64,000 nucleotides of DNA from Spirochaetaceae bacterium. GTDB taxonomy: Bacteria; Spirochaetota; Leptospiria; Leptospirales; Leptonemataceae. Position numbers and translations under genes: made by a program. Positions 1 to 9,067 of this stretch are shown in pieces; position 1 is the first letter of the stretch; each line of letters starts with the position of its first letter. The notes beneath the pieces are model-generated. The model ran no database searches, was not told the DNA's origin, and saw only the letters and a program-made list of their open reading frames with translations. The stretch spans positions 1 to 64,000 of the forward strand of contig PCBI01000013.1 of assembly GCA_002730875.1 (NCBI GenBank), read 5' to 3'.

Positions 1-343
1 CCCCCCCCCCCCCCGTCAATTTCGCAGCTCAAGGCGCGGTAAGACTGAGCATTACCAGCAGTAAAGCATCCGAACAAGCTCACATCACGGCCCTGTAAAC
101 GCCAGGTTCGGATTAAGACCCAGATCGAAGCATTAAGCGAACCCGACAGGGGGCCGTGTGCTTTTCGTTGACAAACATTCAGATTATGATAAAGGCCCTG
201 GACCGAATGACGCCCGAGTCTGAGCCAGGACCGAACCCAGAGATTCGGCCCAGCCCGAAACTTAGCCCAACACAGACCGTTGGCCCAGCCACACGGATCG
301 ACGGACCAGGCAGGAAACCGTTTCCCAAACGTTTACCGCAACA
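1..343. other. Gene-free edge with poly-C start
   Basis: The window opens with 14 consecutive C residues and then a GCCCAG/CCGAAC-rich, low-complexity stretch. I see no convincing gene here: an open frame on the plus strand runs from about 156 into the 3' end of sbcC but has no ribosome binding site and a biased composition. A small palindrome with arms GGAAAC/GTTTCC lies at 313-325, just after the sbcC stop, but has no T tract, so it is not a convincing terminator. Confidence 0.4.
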
Positions 344-3300
344 TCAACCCACCAGGGCCAGCTCTACCGTGGATCCACCGGGGCTTCGCTGAACCTGCAA
401 CTGACAGGGAATAGTTCGCTTGAGCTCGGATACGTGGGATATAATGCCCACCATTCGATTCTCGCGAATCTCTTCCAGAATACCCATTGCACGATTCAGA
501 GCTTCGTCATCCAGAGTGCCAAAACCTTCGTCCAGAAAGAGCGAATCCATCTCTATGGTTCCCGCGCGTTCTTGAATAACGTCGGCCAGTCCCAGAGCCA
601 GCGAAAGGGAAGCCAGAAACTTCTCGCCGCCGGACAGAGATTTGACGCTTCTGGGAACGCCGGTATGAGCATCCATGATGTCAAGGTTCAATCCGGTCTG
701 TCTTCCTCCGTGTTCGATCTCAGCGTTAACCGTCAGCGCGTACCTACCGTCGGATAAGCTTCTCAATCTGTGGTTGGCATGATCGGTTACATCTCTCAGG
801 TAATAGTTCAGAACGAAGTTTTCAAAGTTTACTCTGCGACTGTTAATGCCTGCCAGATCATTTGCCAGTTCCACCAGGGCCCGGTTTTCCGATTGAAGCT
901 TCTGAATTCTCTTTTCCAGATAGGCTTTCCGTTCATTCTCACGTTTCAAATGCTCGCGCCGGGCTCGGTTATCATCCAGTTCGGCATCTGTAGTCTTGAG
1001 GTCGCTTTTTAGCTTTTCCAGAACCCTGGCCCTGGACTCCAGGTCCGGCAAAGATTTGTCTTTTAGTTCCTTTTCCAGACTGGAAACCAGCGTCTCGATT
1101 CTCTCCTTTTCTTTTTCATACGACTTCAGACTGTCCGCTTTCGCTTTCAGTTCGTCTTCTTCTATATACAATGCGCGAATCTCGGCTAAGTCCTGTAGTC
1201 CCTTCTCTTTCAGACGCGATTGAAGTTTAATATCTCTTTGTTTCCGGTCCTTTTCCAGTTTATCCAACTGCTTCTGATTGGACTGGAGCTTTGTTTCGTT
1301 TTCGGACTTTCGCTTTGCATGATCGGAAACCAGAGCGTCGATTTCGGCCATTTCCCTTTCCAGTTGCTCAAGCCTTTCCTGGAGTTGCTCTAGAGCGCCT
1401 GCAATGTTGGTGCGACCGTTCAGATCGGAATCCAATGATTTTAGACTTTCGCCGAGCACGGCCAGGTCCTGTTGCCTGGACTGGACATCCTTCTGCCGGG
1501 TCTGCAGACTCTTGTTCAGAGCATCGAGTTCTTCCGCGCGCTCTTTGCGACTCTTTCGTAAGGAATCCAGCCTGTGTTTGTCGTGCTGGATCATGTCCTT
1601 CTGCTTCTGGAGTTCCTCTCTTCGGGCTACTTCCTGTTCCATCCAGTGGTTCAGTTCGTTCAGTAGGACCGAAAAGGCTTCCCGATCAAAATCGGCTACC
1701 GCTTTGGGACCGCCTTCCAGGGCATCAGCCGCAGACCGATTCGTTTTCATGTTCGTGTCCACGTACGCGCCCTGAGCGGACAGAAGACCATCGGATAGAT
1801 CTTCGGACCTGGCCTCCGGGGAATAGTCGGTATACGATGAATGAGCATAGGAAGAATTCCCTTCGGCGCTCGTCACCTGGGTTTCCAATTTCTCGCATAG
1901 CTCATCCAGGGATTCCAGTTGAGTGCGATGCTCCGATTCCAGCAGGCTTTCGTTTTCGCCTTTGCGGGATTCAGAGTGGCTTTCCAGGTCATCGATGCAT
2001 TTTCGAGCCTCCCTGGCGCTAGCTGCCAGGTTGGCTTCAACCCGAGAAAGAGCGTTTCGGGAGCTTTCCAGGTTGGCTTTTGCCGTCTGGATTCGGTCCT
2101 GCTGGGTGAATTCCAGACCATCATCATGGGCCGGCGCCGGATGCTCCCTGGAGCCGCAAACCGGACAGGGCTGTCCATCGTGGAGCGTAGCGGCAAGCTG
2201 CGTCGCGGAACTCATGCGCTGGCGGTTTTCGAGTTCTGCAAGTTGATTTGCATTTAGAATGACGCTTTTTTGTGATTCGCGCCATTTATCCAGGTTCTCC
2301 TGAATCGACGAACCGTGCTGCACAAGTTCCTCTAGATGCCAGAGTAGTTTCTCTTTTGTGTGCAATGTACGGTCGGTATCGTCCTTCCCGAGGCGAGTTT
2401 CCAGCTCTTCGGTCTCCTGATCCAGGGACGTTAGATTGGTCTCTAACTCGGCCTTCTTCGCCTCCTCATGACTCAGTTGTTCCGTCAGAGACTCCAGCTC
2501 AGAGCGCGCTTGACTCTGCTTCTTGATCTGATCGTTTCTGAGGGATTCCTTTTCCAGAAGAGGCTTGAGTTCGCCCAGGGAGTTTTGCTTCTTCTGCCAC
2601 TCCGCCGATAGCTTTTCTCTCTCCTTTACTCGCTTATCTACTTGCTTCTCTTGCTCGAATAGGCCATCCTTCTCCTTTTCCAGAGTATCGCGCTCCCGCC
2701 CGGCTTCCTCCAGATCGGCCGCAATTCGATCCAATTCTTCCAGAGCAGGCATGAGCGTTGCCGCTTTTTCGGCCTGAGCGATGCTCTGCCGCAGACTATC
2801 CATTTCAGGCAGTTGATTTTTCAGTTCGCTTTGCTGGGTTTGATAATCGTTCCATCTCTGAAACTGAAGAGCCAGGTTCTTTTCCTGTTCCTGCAAACGG
2901 AAGTTCTCTTCCTGTTCCTTCGCAATACTGGATCGCTTACTTTCCAATTCGCCGATCAACGAATCCAGCTCAAGCTCCTGTTTTTCCAGAGTTTCCGGAT
3001 CCAGCGACTCCTGCAACTCGTCGAGCTGGTCCTGAGCCGCGCGAATCTTTCGATTTATTTCGTTTCTTTTGCTGGTAAGGGAATCGGTAATGCGAAGATG
3101 ATCCGAGGTTGGAAAGAGTTTCCGCATAATGGCCTGTCGCCCGGCACTGCTTTCCTCCAGGAATTTCTGAAATTCCCCCTGCGGAAGAAGGATGATCTTG
3201 GAGAACTCATCCAGGGAAAGATGAAGCAAACCTTCTATGAAACTTCGAAGCTCCGTCTCGGTTCTGGTTTCTGGCACAGGCTTTTCTTTTGCATTTTCTG

Positions 3301-3688
3301 TATCCTGATGATCCAGTCCAGCTTTGCCACCTTGCCCAACGCCGGTAAGCTCAAAGAGGGAATGCTCTTTGCGATCGGTAAAGGCCCCGTTTCGATTCAC
3401 GTAGAACTTATGGCTGCGGTTGATTCGATAGAACTTACCGGATGCGCGGAAGTCCAGGCTAACCCGGGCAGTGCCCTCCTCTGGCGTGAAATTGGATTTG
3501 ATCTTTGAGGCATCCCGGGTTCCAGGAAGATCGCCGTACAGTGCGTAGACAATGGCATCAAAAAGGGAAGTTTTTCCGCTTCCAGTAGGTCCACTTATCA
3601 GGAAGATTTCGTCCAGCTTGCGAAAATCGATAATCTGCGTATCGGCGAAGGGGCCAAAGTTTTCTACGGTGAGCTTAAGAGGCTTCAT
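344..3688 (-). CDS. sbcC: SbcC exonuclease subunit (SMC-like ATPase)
   Basis: 1114 residues, the usual size for SbcC/Rad50. The N-terminal ATPase half carries the Walker A motif GPTGSGKT at residues 33-40. Long Glu/Lys/Leu-rich coiled coils follow, with a zinc-hook CPVCG at about residue 508. The C-terminal half has the ABC signature SLSGGEK near residue 1015 and Walker B LFLDEGFG near 1050. With SbcD it forms the nuclease that opens hairpins and protein-blocked double-strand ends. The start is fixed by a strong AGGAGG six bases upstream and by a 4-bp ATGA overlap with sbcD, which indicates translational coupling. A Ser/Ala-rich stretch of about 80 residues (roughly 605-685) interrupts the second coiled coil and is not typical of the family. 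Confidence 0.97.
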   Translation of the reverse strand: MKPLKLTVENFGPFADTQIIDFRKLDEIFLISGPTGSGKTSLFDAIVYALYGDLPGTRDASKIKSNFTPEEGTARVSLDFRASGKFYRINRSHKFYVNRNGAFTDRKEHSLFELTGVGQGGKAGLDHQDTENAKEKPVPETRTETELRSFIEGLLHLSLDEFSKIILLPQGEFQKFLEESSAGRQAIMRKLFPTSDHLRITDSLTSKRNEINRKIRAAQDQLDELQESLDPETLEKQELELDSLIGELESKRSSIAKEQEENFRLQEQEKNLALQFQRWNDYQTQQSELKNQLPEMDSLRQSIAQAEKAATLMPALEELDRIAADLEEAGRERDTLEKEKDGLFEQEKQVDKRVKEREKLSAEWQKKQNSLGELKPLLEKESLRNDQIKKQSQARSELESLTEQLSHEEAKKAELETNLTSLDQETEELETRLGKDDTDRTLHTKEKLLWHLEELVQHGSSIQENLDKWRESQKSVILNANQLAELENRQRMSSATQLAATLHDGQPCPVCGSREHPAPAHDDGLEFTQQDRIQTAKANLESSRNALSRVEANLAASAREARKCIDDLESHSESRKGENESLLESEHRTQLESLDELCEKLETQVTSAEGNSSYAHSSYTDYSPEARSEDLSDGLLSAQGAYVDTNMKTNRSAADALEGGPKAVADFDREAFSVLLNELNHWMEQEVARREELQKQKDMIQHDKHRLDSLRKSRKERAEELDALNKSLQTRQKDVQSRQQDLAVLGESLKSLDSDLNGRTNIAGALEQLQERLEQLEREMAEIDALVSDHAKRKSENETKLQSNQKQLDKLEKDRKQRDIKLQSRLKEKGLQDLAEIRALYIEEDELKAKADSLKSYEKEKERIETLVSSLEKELKDKSLPDLESRARVLEKLKSDLKTTDAELDDNRARREHLKRENERKAYLEKRIQKLQSENRALVELANDLAGINSRRVNFENFVLNYYLRDVTDHANHRLRSLSDGRYALTVNAEIEHGGRQTGLNLDIMDAHTGVPRSVKSLSGGEKFLASLSLALGLADVIQERAGTIEMDSLFLDEGFGTLDDEALNRAMGILEEIRENRMVGIISHVSELKRTIPCQLQVQRSPGGSTVELALVG

Positions 3689-5328
3689 TTAGATCCTCCT
3701 TTCTTTGCAGATTTCTTCTTCGCAGACTTCTTGCCGGCTGTTTTCTTTTTCGCCGTCTGCTTTGTTCCCACGGCGTTGGTGGGGGTCATTTTTTGCCCGG
3801 ATGCATCGCCCTCATCGGCGGATTGTTCCTCGGCGCTTCCCACTCGGCCCGACTCAATGGCCGCATTTTTGGGTCCGGCGGCGGGCTCCTGGGCCCCCGT
3901 ATGCGAATCTGAGGCGTTGCCGCCGGCTTCAAACTGCCCCGGCGAGCCGCTGTCGGCAGATTCGGAACGAACCAGTTCCCGCTCAAAGAGCCTCTTCTTT
4001 GCGTCCAGAAGCTCGTTGTCTTCGGCTCCGTAGAGATAGCTTTGAAAAGATAGAAAGTCGTCCTCTATGGACTTTCCTTTTCGTTCCGGAAAGGAGTCGC
4101 TGTGATTCTGAACGCTCTTCATTTCCCGCTTTATGGACAGGAGGAAGGGGAATCGTTTGCCAAGGGATCGCATAGGGCTACCTACGAAGGTATGATCCAA
4201 TAGCTCGATTTCCAGATAATGCCCCTTGTAGACTTCAAATTCCGGCGACTTCAACAAATCGTCGTAGTAGCCGGATATCATCGACACCGGTCGCCGGGGC
4301 CGGATGGCAATTCGTTGCACGTCTCTTAGTCGCCCGTCCCCCGGGGGATCGATGGTTTCCGGCGGAGATATATCTCCCGGCCGGTCAGCTCTGGAGTCCG
4401 AGTGGTCCGCCGGGATCGCAGAGTCCTTTGCTGTCGTCTTCTCGCCCAGAAGCTCCAACTGTGCATCGCTATGGTGGCTCTTGCGGCTTTTTCGCCGGCC
4501 TGGATTGCCGGCTTGCCTGACATCGACCATGTTTGGAGTAGAGACCGGTGCAGAATGGGAGCCAGAAGGAGCAGACGAATCCGCCGAATCGGCGAGCGTC
4601 ACGGATAGGAAGCATTTTTGATCGCTGGATTCGGAGAAAGAATAGGCCAGAGGGCTTCCGCTGTAATGGGCATTTGCCGCCGGCTTCTGAGGACGGTGAA
4701 GGTGTCCCAGAGCCACGTAGTCGAAATCCTTGAGCAGATTAACATCGACTTCGCCACTGGCTCCCACAAAGGCACGCTCCGAGTCCGACGTACTTCCGCC
4801 TGTGGCAAAAAGATGGGCGATGAGGACATTGATCCGGGAAGGATTCAGCTGAATGCGCGCCAGAGCCGCTCGCAGGGCATTTTCATGGGTTCGCTGACGG
4901 TGTTCTTCGGGCAGGATTTCCAGATCCATGTCATACGGGCTGAGAAAAGGGATTCCGAAAAAATCTGCCGGGCCAATTCGCACCGGTTCGTGGATTTGAT
5001 CGAGGTCAGCCAGGAAGTGAATATCCTGATCCTTTATAAGTTGCGAGAGATAGGAGAGCCTGGATGCGCTGTCGTGGTTTCCGGGAATAATCAGAACCGG
5101 GATGGAACTGAGCGAGCGCAAATCAGAGAGAAACTTGCTCAGAAGCAGTATGGCCTCTCGGGGAGGTACGCTTCGATCATAGATGTCTCCGGCCACAACC
5201 AGAGCGTCATGTTTCTCCCTTTGCAGAAACTCGAGCAATTGATCCAGAAAAGCCTGCTGCTCTTCGAGTAAGGAATGCTCATGCAGCGTCTTTCCCAGAT
5301 GCCAGTCCGATGTATGTAGTATTCGCAT
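3685..5328 (-). CDS. sbcD: SbcD exonuclease subunit with Lys-rich tail
   Basis: 547 residues. This is the metallophosphoesterase partner of SbcC. The start MRILHTSDWHLGK carries the D8/H10 metal ligands and is followed by GDIYD, GNHDS, IAH and GHLH motifs. The same frame stays open upstream to 5718, but that part lacks family similarity, so I use the Met at 5328, with a modest AAGGAAA about ten bases upstream. Two features are odd. About 90 Ser/Pro/Arg-rich residues split the C-terminal domain before ISGYYDD. The last 25 residues are almost all Lys/Ala/Gly/Ser (AKKK-type repeats), like histone H1-type tails, and may bind DNA nonspecifically (inference). It is the first gene of the sbcDC pair. 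Confidence 0.95.
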   Translation of the reverse strand: MRILHTSDWHLGKTLHEHSLLEEQQAFLDQLLEFLQREKHDALVVAGDIYDRSVPPREAILLLSKFLSDLRSLSSIPVLIIPGNHDSASRLSYLSQLIKDQDIHFLADLDQIHEPVRIGPADFFGIPFLSPYDMDLEILPEEHRQRTHENALRAALARIQLNPSRINVLIAHLFATGGSTSDSERAFVGASGEVDVNLLKDFDYVALGHLHRPQKPAANAHYSGSPLAYSFSESSDQKCFLSVTLADSADSSAPSGSHSAPVSTPNMVDVRQAGNPGRRKSRKSHHSDAQLELLGEKTTAKDSAIPADHSDSRADRPGDISPPETIDPPGDGRLRDVQRIAIRPRRPVSMISGYYDDLLKSPEFEVYKGHYLEIELLDHTFVGSPMRSLGKRFPFLLSIKREMKSVQNHSDSFPERKGKSIEDDFLSFQSYLYGAEDNELLDAKKRLFERELVRSESADSGSPGQFEAGGNASDSHTGAQEPAAGPKNAAIESGRVGSAEEQSADEGDASGQKMTPTNAVGTKQTAKKKTAGKKSAKKKSAKKGGSK

Positions 5329-5606
5329 AGATAAAGTATTTCCTTTTGCCAGAGTGGCCATCAGGCGCGAATCGTTTTGAAGAACGATTCCTTTTCCTGG
5401 TGAGGCAGCAAGGCCGCAGCGCCGGTAGTCCGGGTCCGAGCAACACAGATCTGATTTCTGCGCTCTGGATCTGTACAATTTGCCATGGTAACTCCGAAAA
5501 GTGTCCGCCCGAAATTCGCAACCCGGCCTGTGAAAGAGATCGTTGATCTGCCGGACAGGACTGAACATTGGGCCCGGTCTGTAGTCCTGTAGCCGGATCG
5601 GTTGCT

Positions 5607-6143
5607 TTAGTTCGACCTGCGTCCCGGGGCCAATCGATCCGCCAGTAACCAGAGTCCCGGCAATCTTTGCCACACCGGCGGCAGATCGCCAAGAGGAAAC
5701 CAGCGAGCTTCGGTCCATTCGTGGCAGTCTCGAGCATGCAATCTATTTTGCGATGGCCAGAGCTGCAAGGATGGCTTCTCCATGAGTTGTAGCAAGTAAA
5801 TCCTGAAATGATAAAGACCAGAAACATGCCAGTATTCGGGTTCTGTGGCCACTGCACGGGCTACACGAAAAGCGTCATGATCCCCCATTTCTTCCAGGGT
5901 TTCTCTAATGGCAGTATGCCAGAGAGTTCCGTCGGAGGGATCGGCCCCACCGCCGGATCCGCCCCAGAGTCCCTTGCCGGGCCCGTGGCTTCTTTTCAGC
6001 AGAAGGACCTGGCGTCCTTCCGGCGAGTCATAATAGAAAAGAATGCCTGCATTCTTCTGATGTAGCCAGCGGCGAATCTTACGTTGAATGCCTCCGGCCA
6101 TTGAGATTAGATTCCCGGGGAATCCGATACCGTTTCGTCCCAT
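5607..6143 (-). CDS. Nudix hydrolase
   Basis: 178 residues. The Nudix box is recognisable: a Gly-rich GGSGGGAD stretch leads into REtlEEmG (about residues 67-87), the core that binds the catalytic metal. The first Glu of the consensus G-x5-E-x7-RE appears to be replaced by Gly, so activity could be altered. The family hydrolyses nucleoside diphosphates linked to another group; the substrate cannot be read here. The C-terminal part (EWTEARWFPLGDLP) matches the typical end of small Nudix domains. The start at 6143 is supported by AGGAGGG seven bases upstream. The 278 bases between it and sbcD hold no supported gene. Confidence 0.88.
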   Translation of the reverse strand: MGRNGIGFPGNLISMAGGIQRKIRRWLHQKNAGILFYYDSPEGRQVLLLKRSHGPGKGLWGGSGGGADPSDGTLWHTAIRETLEEMGDHDAFRVARAVATEPEYWHVSGLYHFRIYLLQLMEKPSLQLWPSQNRLHARDCHEWTEARWFPLGDLPPVWQRLPGLWLLADRLAPGRRSN

Positions 6144-6337
6144 GGTTTGCCCTCCTGTGCATTGGAGAAGACTGCGAAAGAAGAAGCGCCTTTTGTAAAT
6201 TATCAGGCGCCTACTTTCCGTTTTCTTTTTTGCTCAGTGTAGCATTCAGGTGTGACAAGAAGGAAAGGAACGGTGCACGCAGCCTGACGAGGTTCGTCGT
6301 GCTCCATCGTATGGCAACGGACAAGTAATTCTCTCCG

Positions 6338-6943
6338 TCAATGATCGGTGGTTTTTAGTAAGAATCCTCGACCGTCGTACTGCAGCGTCTTTTTCTTTCT
6401 TCCGTCTTTGTGGTAGTAGATCCAGGTGCCCACCTTGACCCCGTAGTTGTACTGCCCTTTGGAAAGCAGCTCGCCGGTGTTGTAGTAGGATTCTTCGGGA
6501 CCGTTCATCCTTCCGTTGGTTATCATCACCTTTCGCATTAATCCGCCGGTGACTGTATTCAGGTAGTACTGCCATCCGGTTTCCTGTCCGCCGTTGTAGG
6601 TCTTGATTCGGTTCAGTTTTCCGTTTCGATCGTATTCATAGATATGTTGCAGTTGACCATTGCAGAGGTGCTTGACCTCTTGCAGCGCGCTACTGCCAGA
6701 CCAGGTTTGTCTGTTTTCTGTATGAGTGGCGCCCCCGGGACAGCTGTAGTTGCGCTTCCAGAACTCATTGGCTTGAAGCGAATGAAACGAAAAGAAAAGC
6801 GCAGCCAGACTCAGAATCGGGACAATGGGACGATGGGTGACGAAAGGCCGGCGCAAGGCCACGCAAATCAGCCGCGAAGCCGGAACGGAAAGACCGGGAA
6901 CTGAAGACCCTGATCTCCAGTGTTGTTTTAAAGTGACGCTCAT
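6338..6943 (-). CDS. MORN-like repeat exported protein
   Basis: 201 residues. An N-terminal basic segment is followed by a hydrophobic stretch (PILSLAALFFSF) ending near residue 58 at SLQANE, consistent with a signal peptide or membrane anchor. The remainder has short Tyr/Gly/Asn-rich repeats (YEYDRNGKLNRIKTY, YYNTGELLSKGQYNYG, IYYHKDGRKKKTLQYDG) of the kind seen in MORN/YwqK-type proteins common on bacterial surfaces. The start is supported by AGGAGG nine bases upstream. The role is unknown; an envelope location is inferred. Confidence 0.75.
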   Translation of the reverse strand: MSVTLKQHWRSGSSVPGLSVPASRLICVALRRPFVTHRPIVPILSLAALFFSFHSLQANEFWKRNYSCPGGATHTENRQTWSGSSALQEVKHLCNGQLQHIYEYDRNGKLNRIKTYNGGQETGWQYYLNTVTGGLMRKVMITNGRMNGPEESYYNTGELLSKGQYNYGVKVGTWIYYHKDGRKKKTLQYDGRGFLLKTTDH

Positions 6944-7060
6944 ATACGGAATCCTCCTGATTGGAAAGGATACCCCGGTCCGGTAAGGTCAAGTGATTTG
7001 AGGCCGTTGTAGGTCAGTACAAGATTGGCCCGGAAGAACAGATCCGGCGATCCAGGGGAA

Positions 7061-7618
7061 TCAGGCCACGTCGCGATTCTTTTTCGATTCCCCGTCTTCG
7101 TCCAGATCGGGGTACCAGTCGGAGGCCGCTCCGTCTTCCAGAAGCTCCATGCCCTCTTCGCTCTTAAGAGCGTGATCCACCGCTTCGCGTAACTCATCCC
7201 TTCCGGGCTCGGCCAAAAAGTCCGCTTTGTAGGTTCCGTCGGCCTGACGGTAGGCGATGAGTGAATAGCCATCCACAATGCAATAAATGCTCCCGATGCA
7301 GCCGTCTTCAAAACCGCTATACCAGGTGACCACCGGTTCGGTGAAAGTGGACTCCAGCATCTCCATGAAGTCACGGTCTGCCGGATTGTGCCACTCGGTG
7401 GGCTCCAGAGTCATGACCCGAACAATTTCGTTTTCGCGGTCGTAATCCGCCATGCCCACCAGTTCTTCGTCGCAGTAGAACTCGAGGTCGAACTCCAGCT
7501 CAGTGCGATCCTCGGGACCCGGCACTACTTCTGGATTCTGTTTTTTGAGCCTTTCGGGAATGCAAAGCGCAAGCCCCGTAGAGCCTTCTTCACTGTTAAG
7601 GAATCGATCCAGCTTCAT
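7061..7618 (-). CDS. Uncharacterised LEPTEWHN-motif protein (copy 1)
   Basis: 185 residues, acidic, with no membrane segment. I do not recognise the family. It is clearly paralogous to the next gene upstream (7958-8812): both begin MKL-x2-FL and share the block TLEPTEWHN-x2-DRDF, then EP-x3-WYxGF and a region ending in a Tyr-rich beta segment (TYKADF versus RYTMEF). The C-terminus is very acidic (YPDLDEDGES). A strong GGGGAGG lies six bases before the ATG. Cytosolic location is inferred from the lack of a signal peptide. Confidence 0.75.
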   Translation of the reverse strand: MKLDRFLNSEEGSTGLALCIPERLKKQNPEVVPGPEDRTELEFDLEFYCDEELVGMADYDRENEIVRVMTLEPTEWHNPADRDFMEMLESTFTEPVVTWYSGFEDGCIGSIYCIVDGYSLIAYRQADGTYKADFLAEPGRDELREAVDHALKSEEGMELLEDGAASDWYPDLDEDGESKKNRDVA

Positions 7619-7957
7619 TGTGCCTCCCCTGTTTTCAGGTTCACATGCTCATGAGAAACACAGATTGCAATTAAGTACAGAAAAAATAACCCTGATTCGA
7701 AAAAAATTCCGGATTCTCCGCTGGAGTTTCCGATTTCCATCCCAGATTACCCTTCTGCTCCCTGTGACCACGTATTTTTGGCGGCATGAAAACGGGCACA
7801 AACTGCCCCTGACATACCGTTGGTAAGAAAGAATTGCCGGCGACGAGCCTTCGAACAACCGGGAGCGATCCAGCAAAGTCCGGGAAGGCCTCGGTAGCTT
7901 TCGGGAGCGGGGCGATTTCGTGATTTTGCTCCGCAGATGAAGCCGCACCGGTCCCTG
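7619..7957. other. 339-bp gap, no gene seen
   Basis: The interval lies between the two LEPTEWHN paralogues, which read in the same direction. The open frames here have poor composition and no ribosome binding site. It presumably holds the promoter of copy 1. Confidence 0.4.
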
Positions 7958-8812
7958 CTAACACATTTCCTCCAGTTCTTGCTCGGCGCCGGGATAGTAA
8001 AACTCCATTGTATAGCGATTCTCCGAATCCTTGATTACGATGGCACATTCATCGTTTTCTTCGTTTCTCACCTGGGCAAGAGCTCCCCATCCGAATCCCA
8101 GGTACCAGTTGATTCCTGGTTCCTCCATGGCCGCGGCCACCCGACGAACAAAGTCCCGGTCCCGGTCGTTATGCCATTCCGTGGGCTCCAGGGTTATCAA
8201 GGTGGCCCTTTCGTAATTCATCTCGTAGCAAATCTGTCCCACGAAACGTCCCTGATTGTACATTCGTATCTCGGAGTTCATAGGATATTGCCTGGCAGGT
8301 AAGCTTTCATCGTTCAGCGAGCAGTCCTCGAGTGCTGGAGCTCTTTTTTCCAGGCCTCCGGGGCCCGCGGCTTCGCGATCGCAGAAAGGAGGGTCATCGC
8401 CGAAATCATTCAATGACCGGGAGCTTTGATCTGCAGGATCCGCCACTCGGTGGCGACTCGTCCTGGTAGAGCCATCTTCGGCGAACTGACCGGGCGCATT
8501 CCTACCGGCAGCGGCACCGACAATCGGATCCTTTTCCTCGAATAGCCGCCCCGGTGCGGTTTGTGTACCGGCGGATATCGTTTGAGCAGGCAGGCCCTGA
8601 TTGTCAAAACTGAAGCGCAGGCCGGGGCTGTTCTTCTGAAAACTAACTTCCACTTCTTCCGGATAACTCAGTGGAAAGGGCTCCACCGACTGCGGGGCCC
8701 GTTTCTCATCCTCCCATTTAAGCTCCGGATCCATTTCCCGAATGCTGGCAGGAATAATACTACATAGCTCCGTGGATGTGTAAGGACTCTTCAAGAATTC
8801 GGACAATTTCAT
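7958..8812 (-). CDS. Uncharacterised LEPTEWHN-motif protein (copy 2, with insertion)
   Basis: 284 residues. Paralogue of the 185-residue protein at 7061-7618. The conserved start MKLSEFLKS and GGAGG five bases upstream place the start at 8812, not at the in-frame Met four codons earlier. The conserved core (TLEPTEWHNDRDRDF, EPGINWYLGF) is at the C-terminal end. Between the N-terminal beta segment and the core sits an insertion of roughly 110 residues rich in Ala, Gly, Ser, Asp and Pro that copy 1 lacks, so the insertion came after the duplication or was lost from copy 1. Function unknown. Confidence 0.72.
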   Translation of the reverse strand: MKLSEFLKSPYTSTELCSIIPASIREMDPELKWEDEKRAPQSVEPFPLSYPEEVEVSFQKNSPGLRFSFDNQGLPAQTISAGTQTAPGRLFEEKDPIVGAAAGRNAPGQFAEDGSTRTSRHRVADPADQSSRSLNDFGDDPPFCDREAAGPGGLEKRAPALEDCSLNDESLPARQYPMNSEIRMYNQGRFVGQICYEMNYERATLITLEPTEWHNDRDRDFVRRVAAAMEEPGINWYLGFGWGALAQVRNEENDECAIVIKDSENRYTMEFYYPGAEQELEEMC

Positions 8813-9067
8813 AATAACCTCCATAATAGACGCGCCAAAGCGCTAATCTTTTATGGGGCTATTCTAGCTGCGCTCTGTGACAAAAACGCCCGGGGCTTCG
8901 ATGTTTTCTTTTGTTGATTCCGTGAATCCCGGCGGGCAACCTTGTCTCACAGAGGGCGAACCGGAGTTAGAGGACGATTCGGGCTGGCTGTTCACCGGAT
9001 TCATCCTCAGGCCAGCGGTGGGCCTGAAAGTCCACAGCGTCCCATTTCCCTCTTTTGGAGCGACACC

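Noticed and set aside
5329..5718. N-terminal extension of SbcD
   Set aside because: The open frame upstream of MRILHTSDWHLGK has no family similarity and overlaps the Nudix gene, and SbcD proteins start at that motif.
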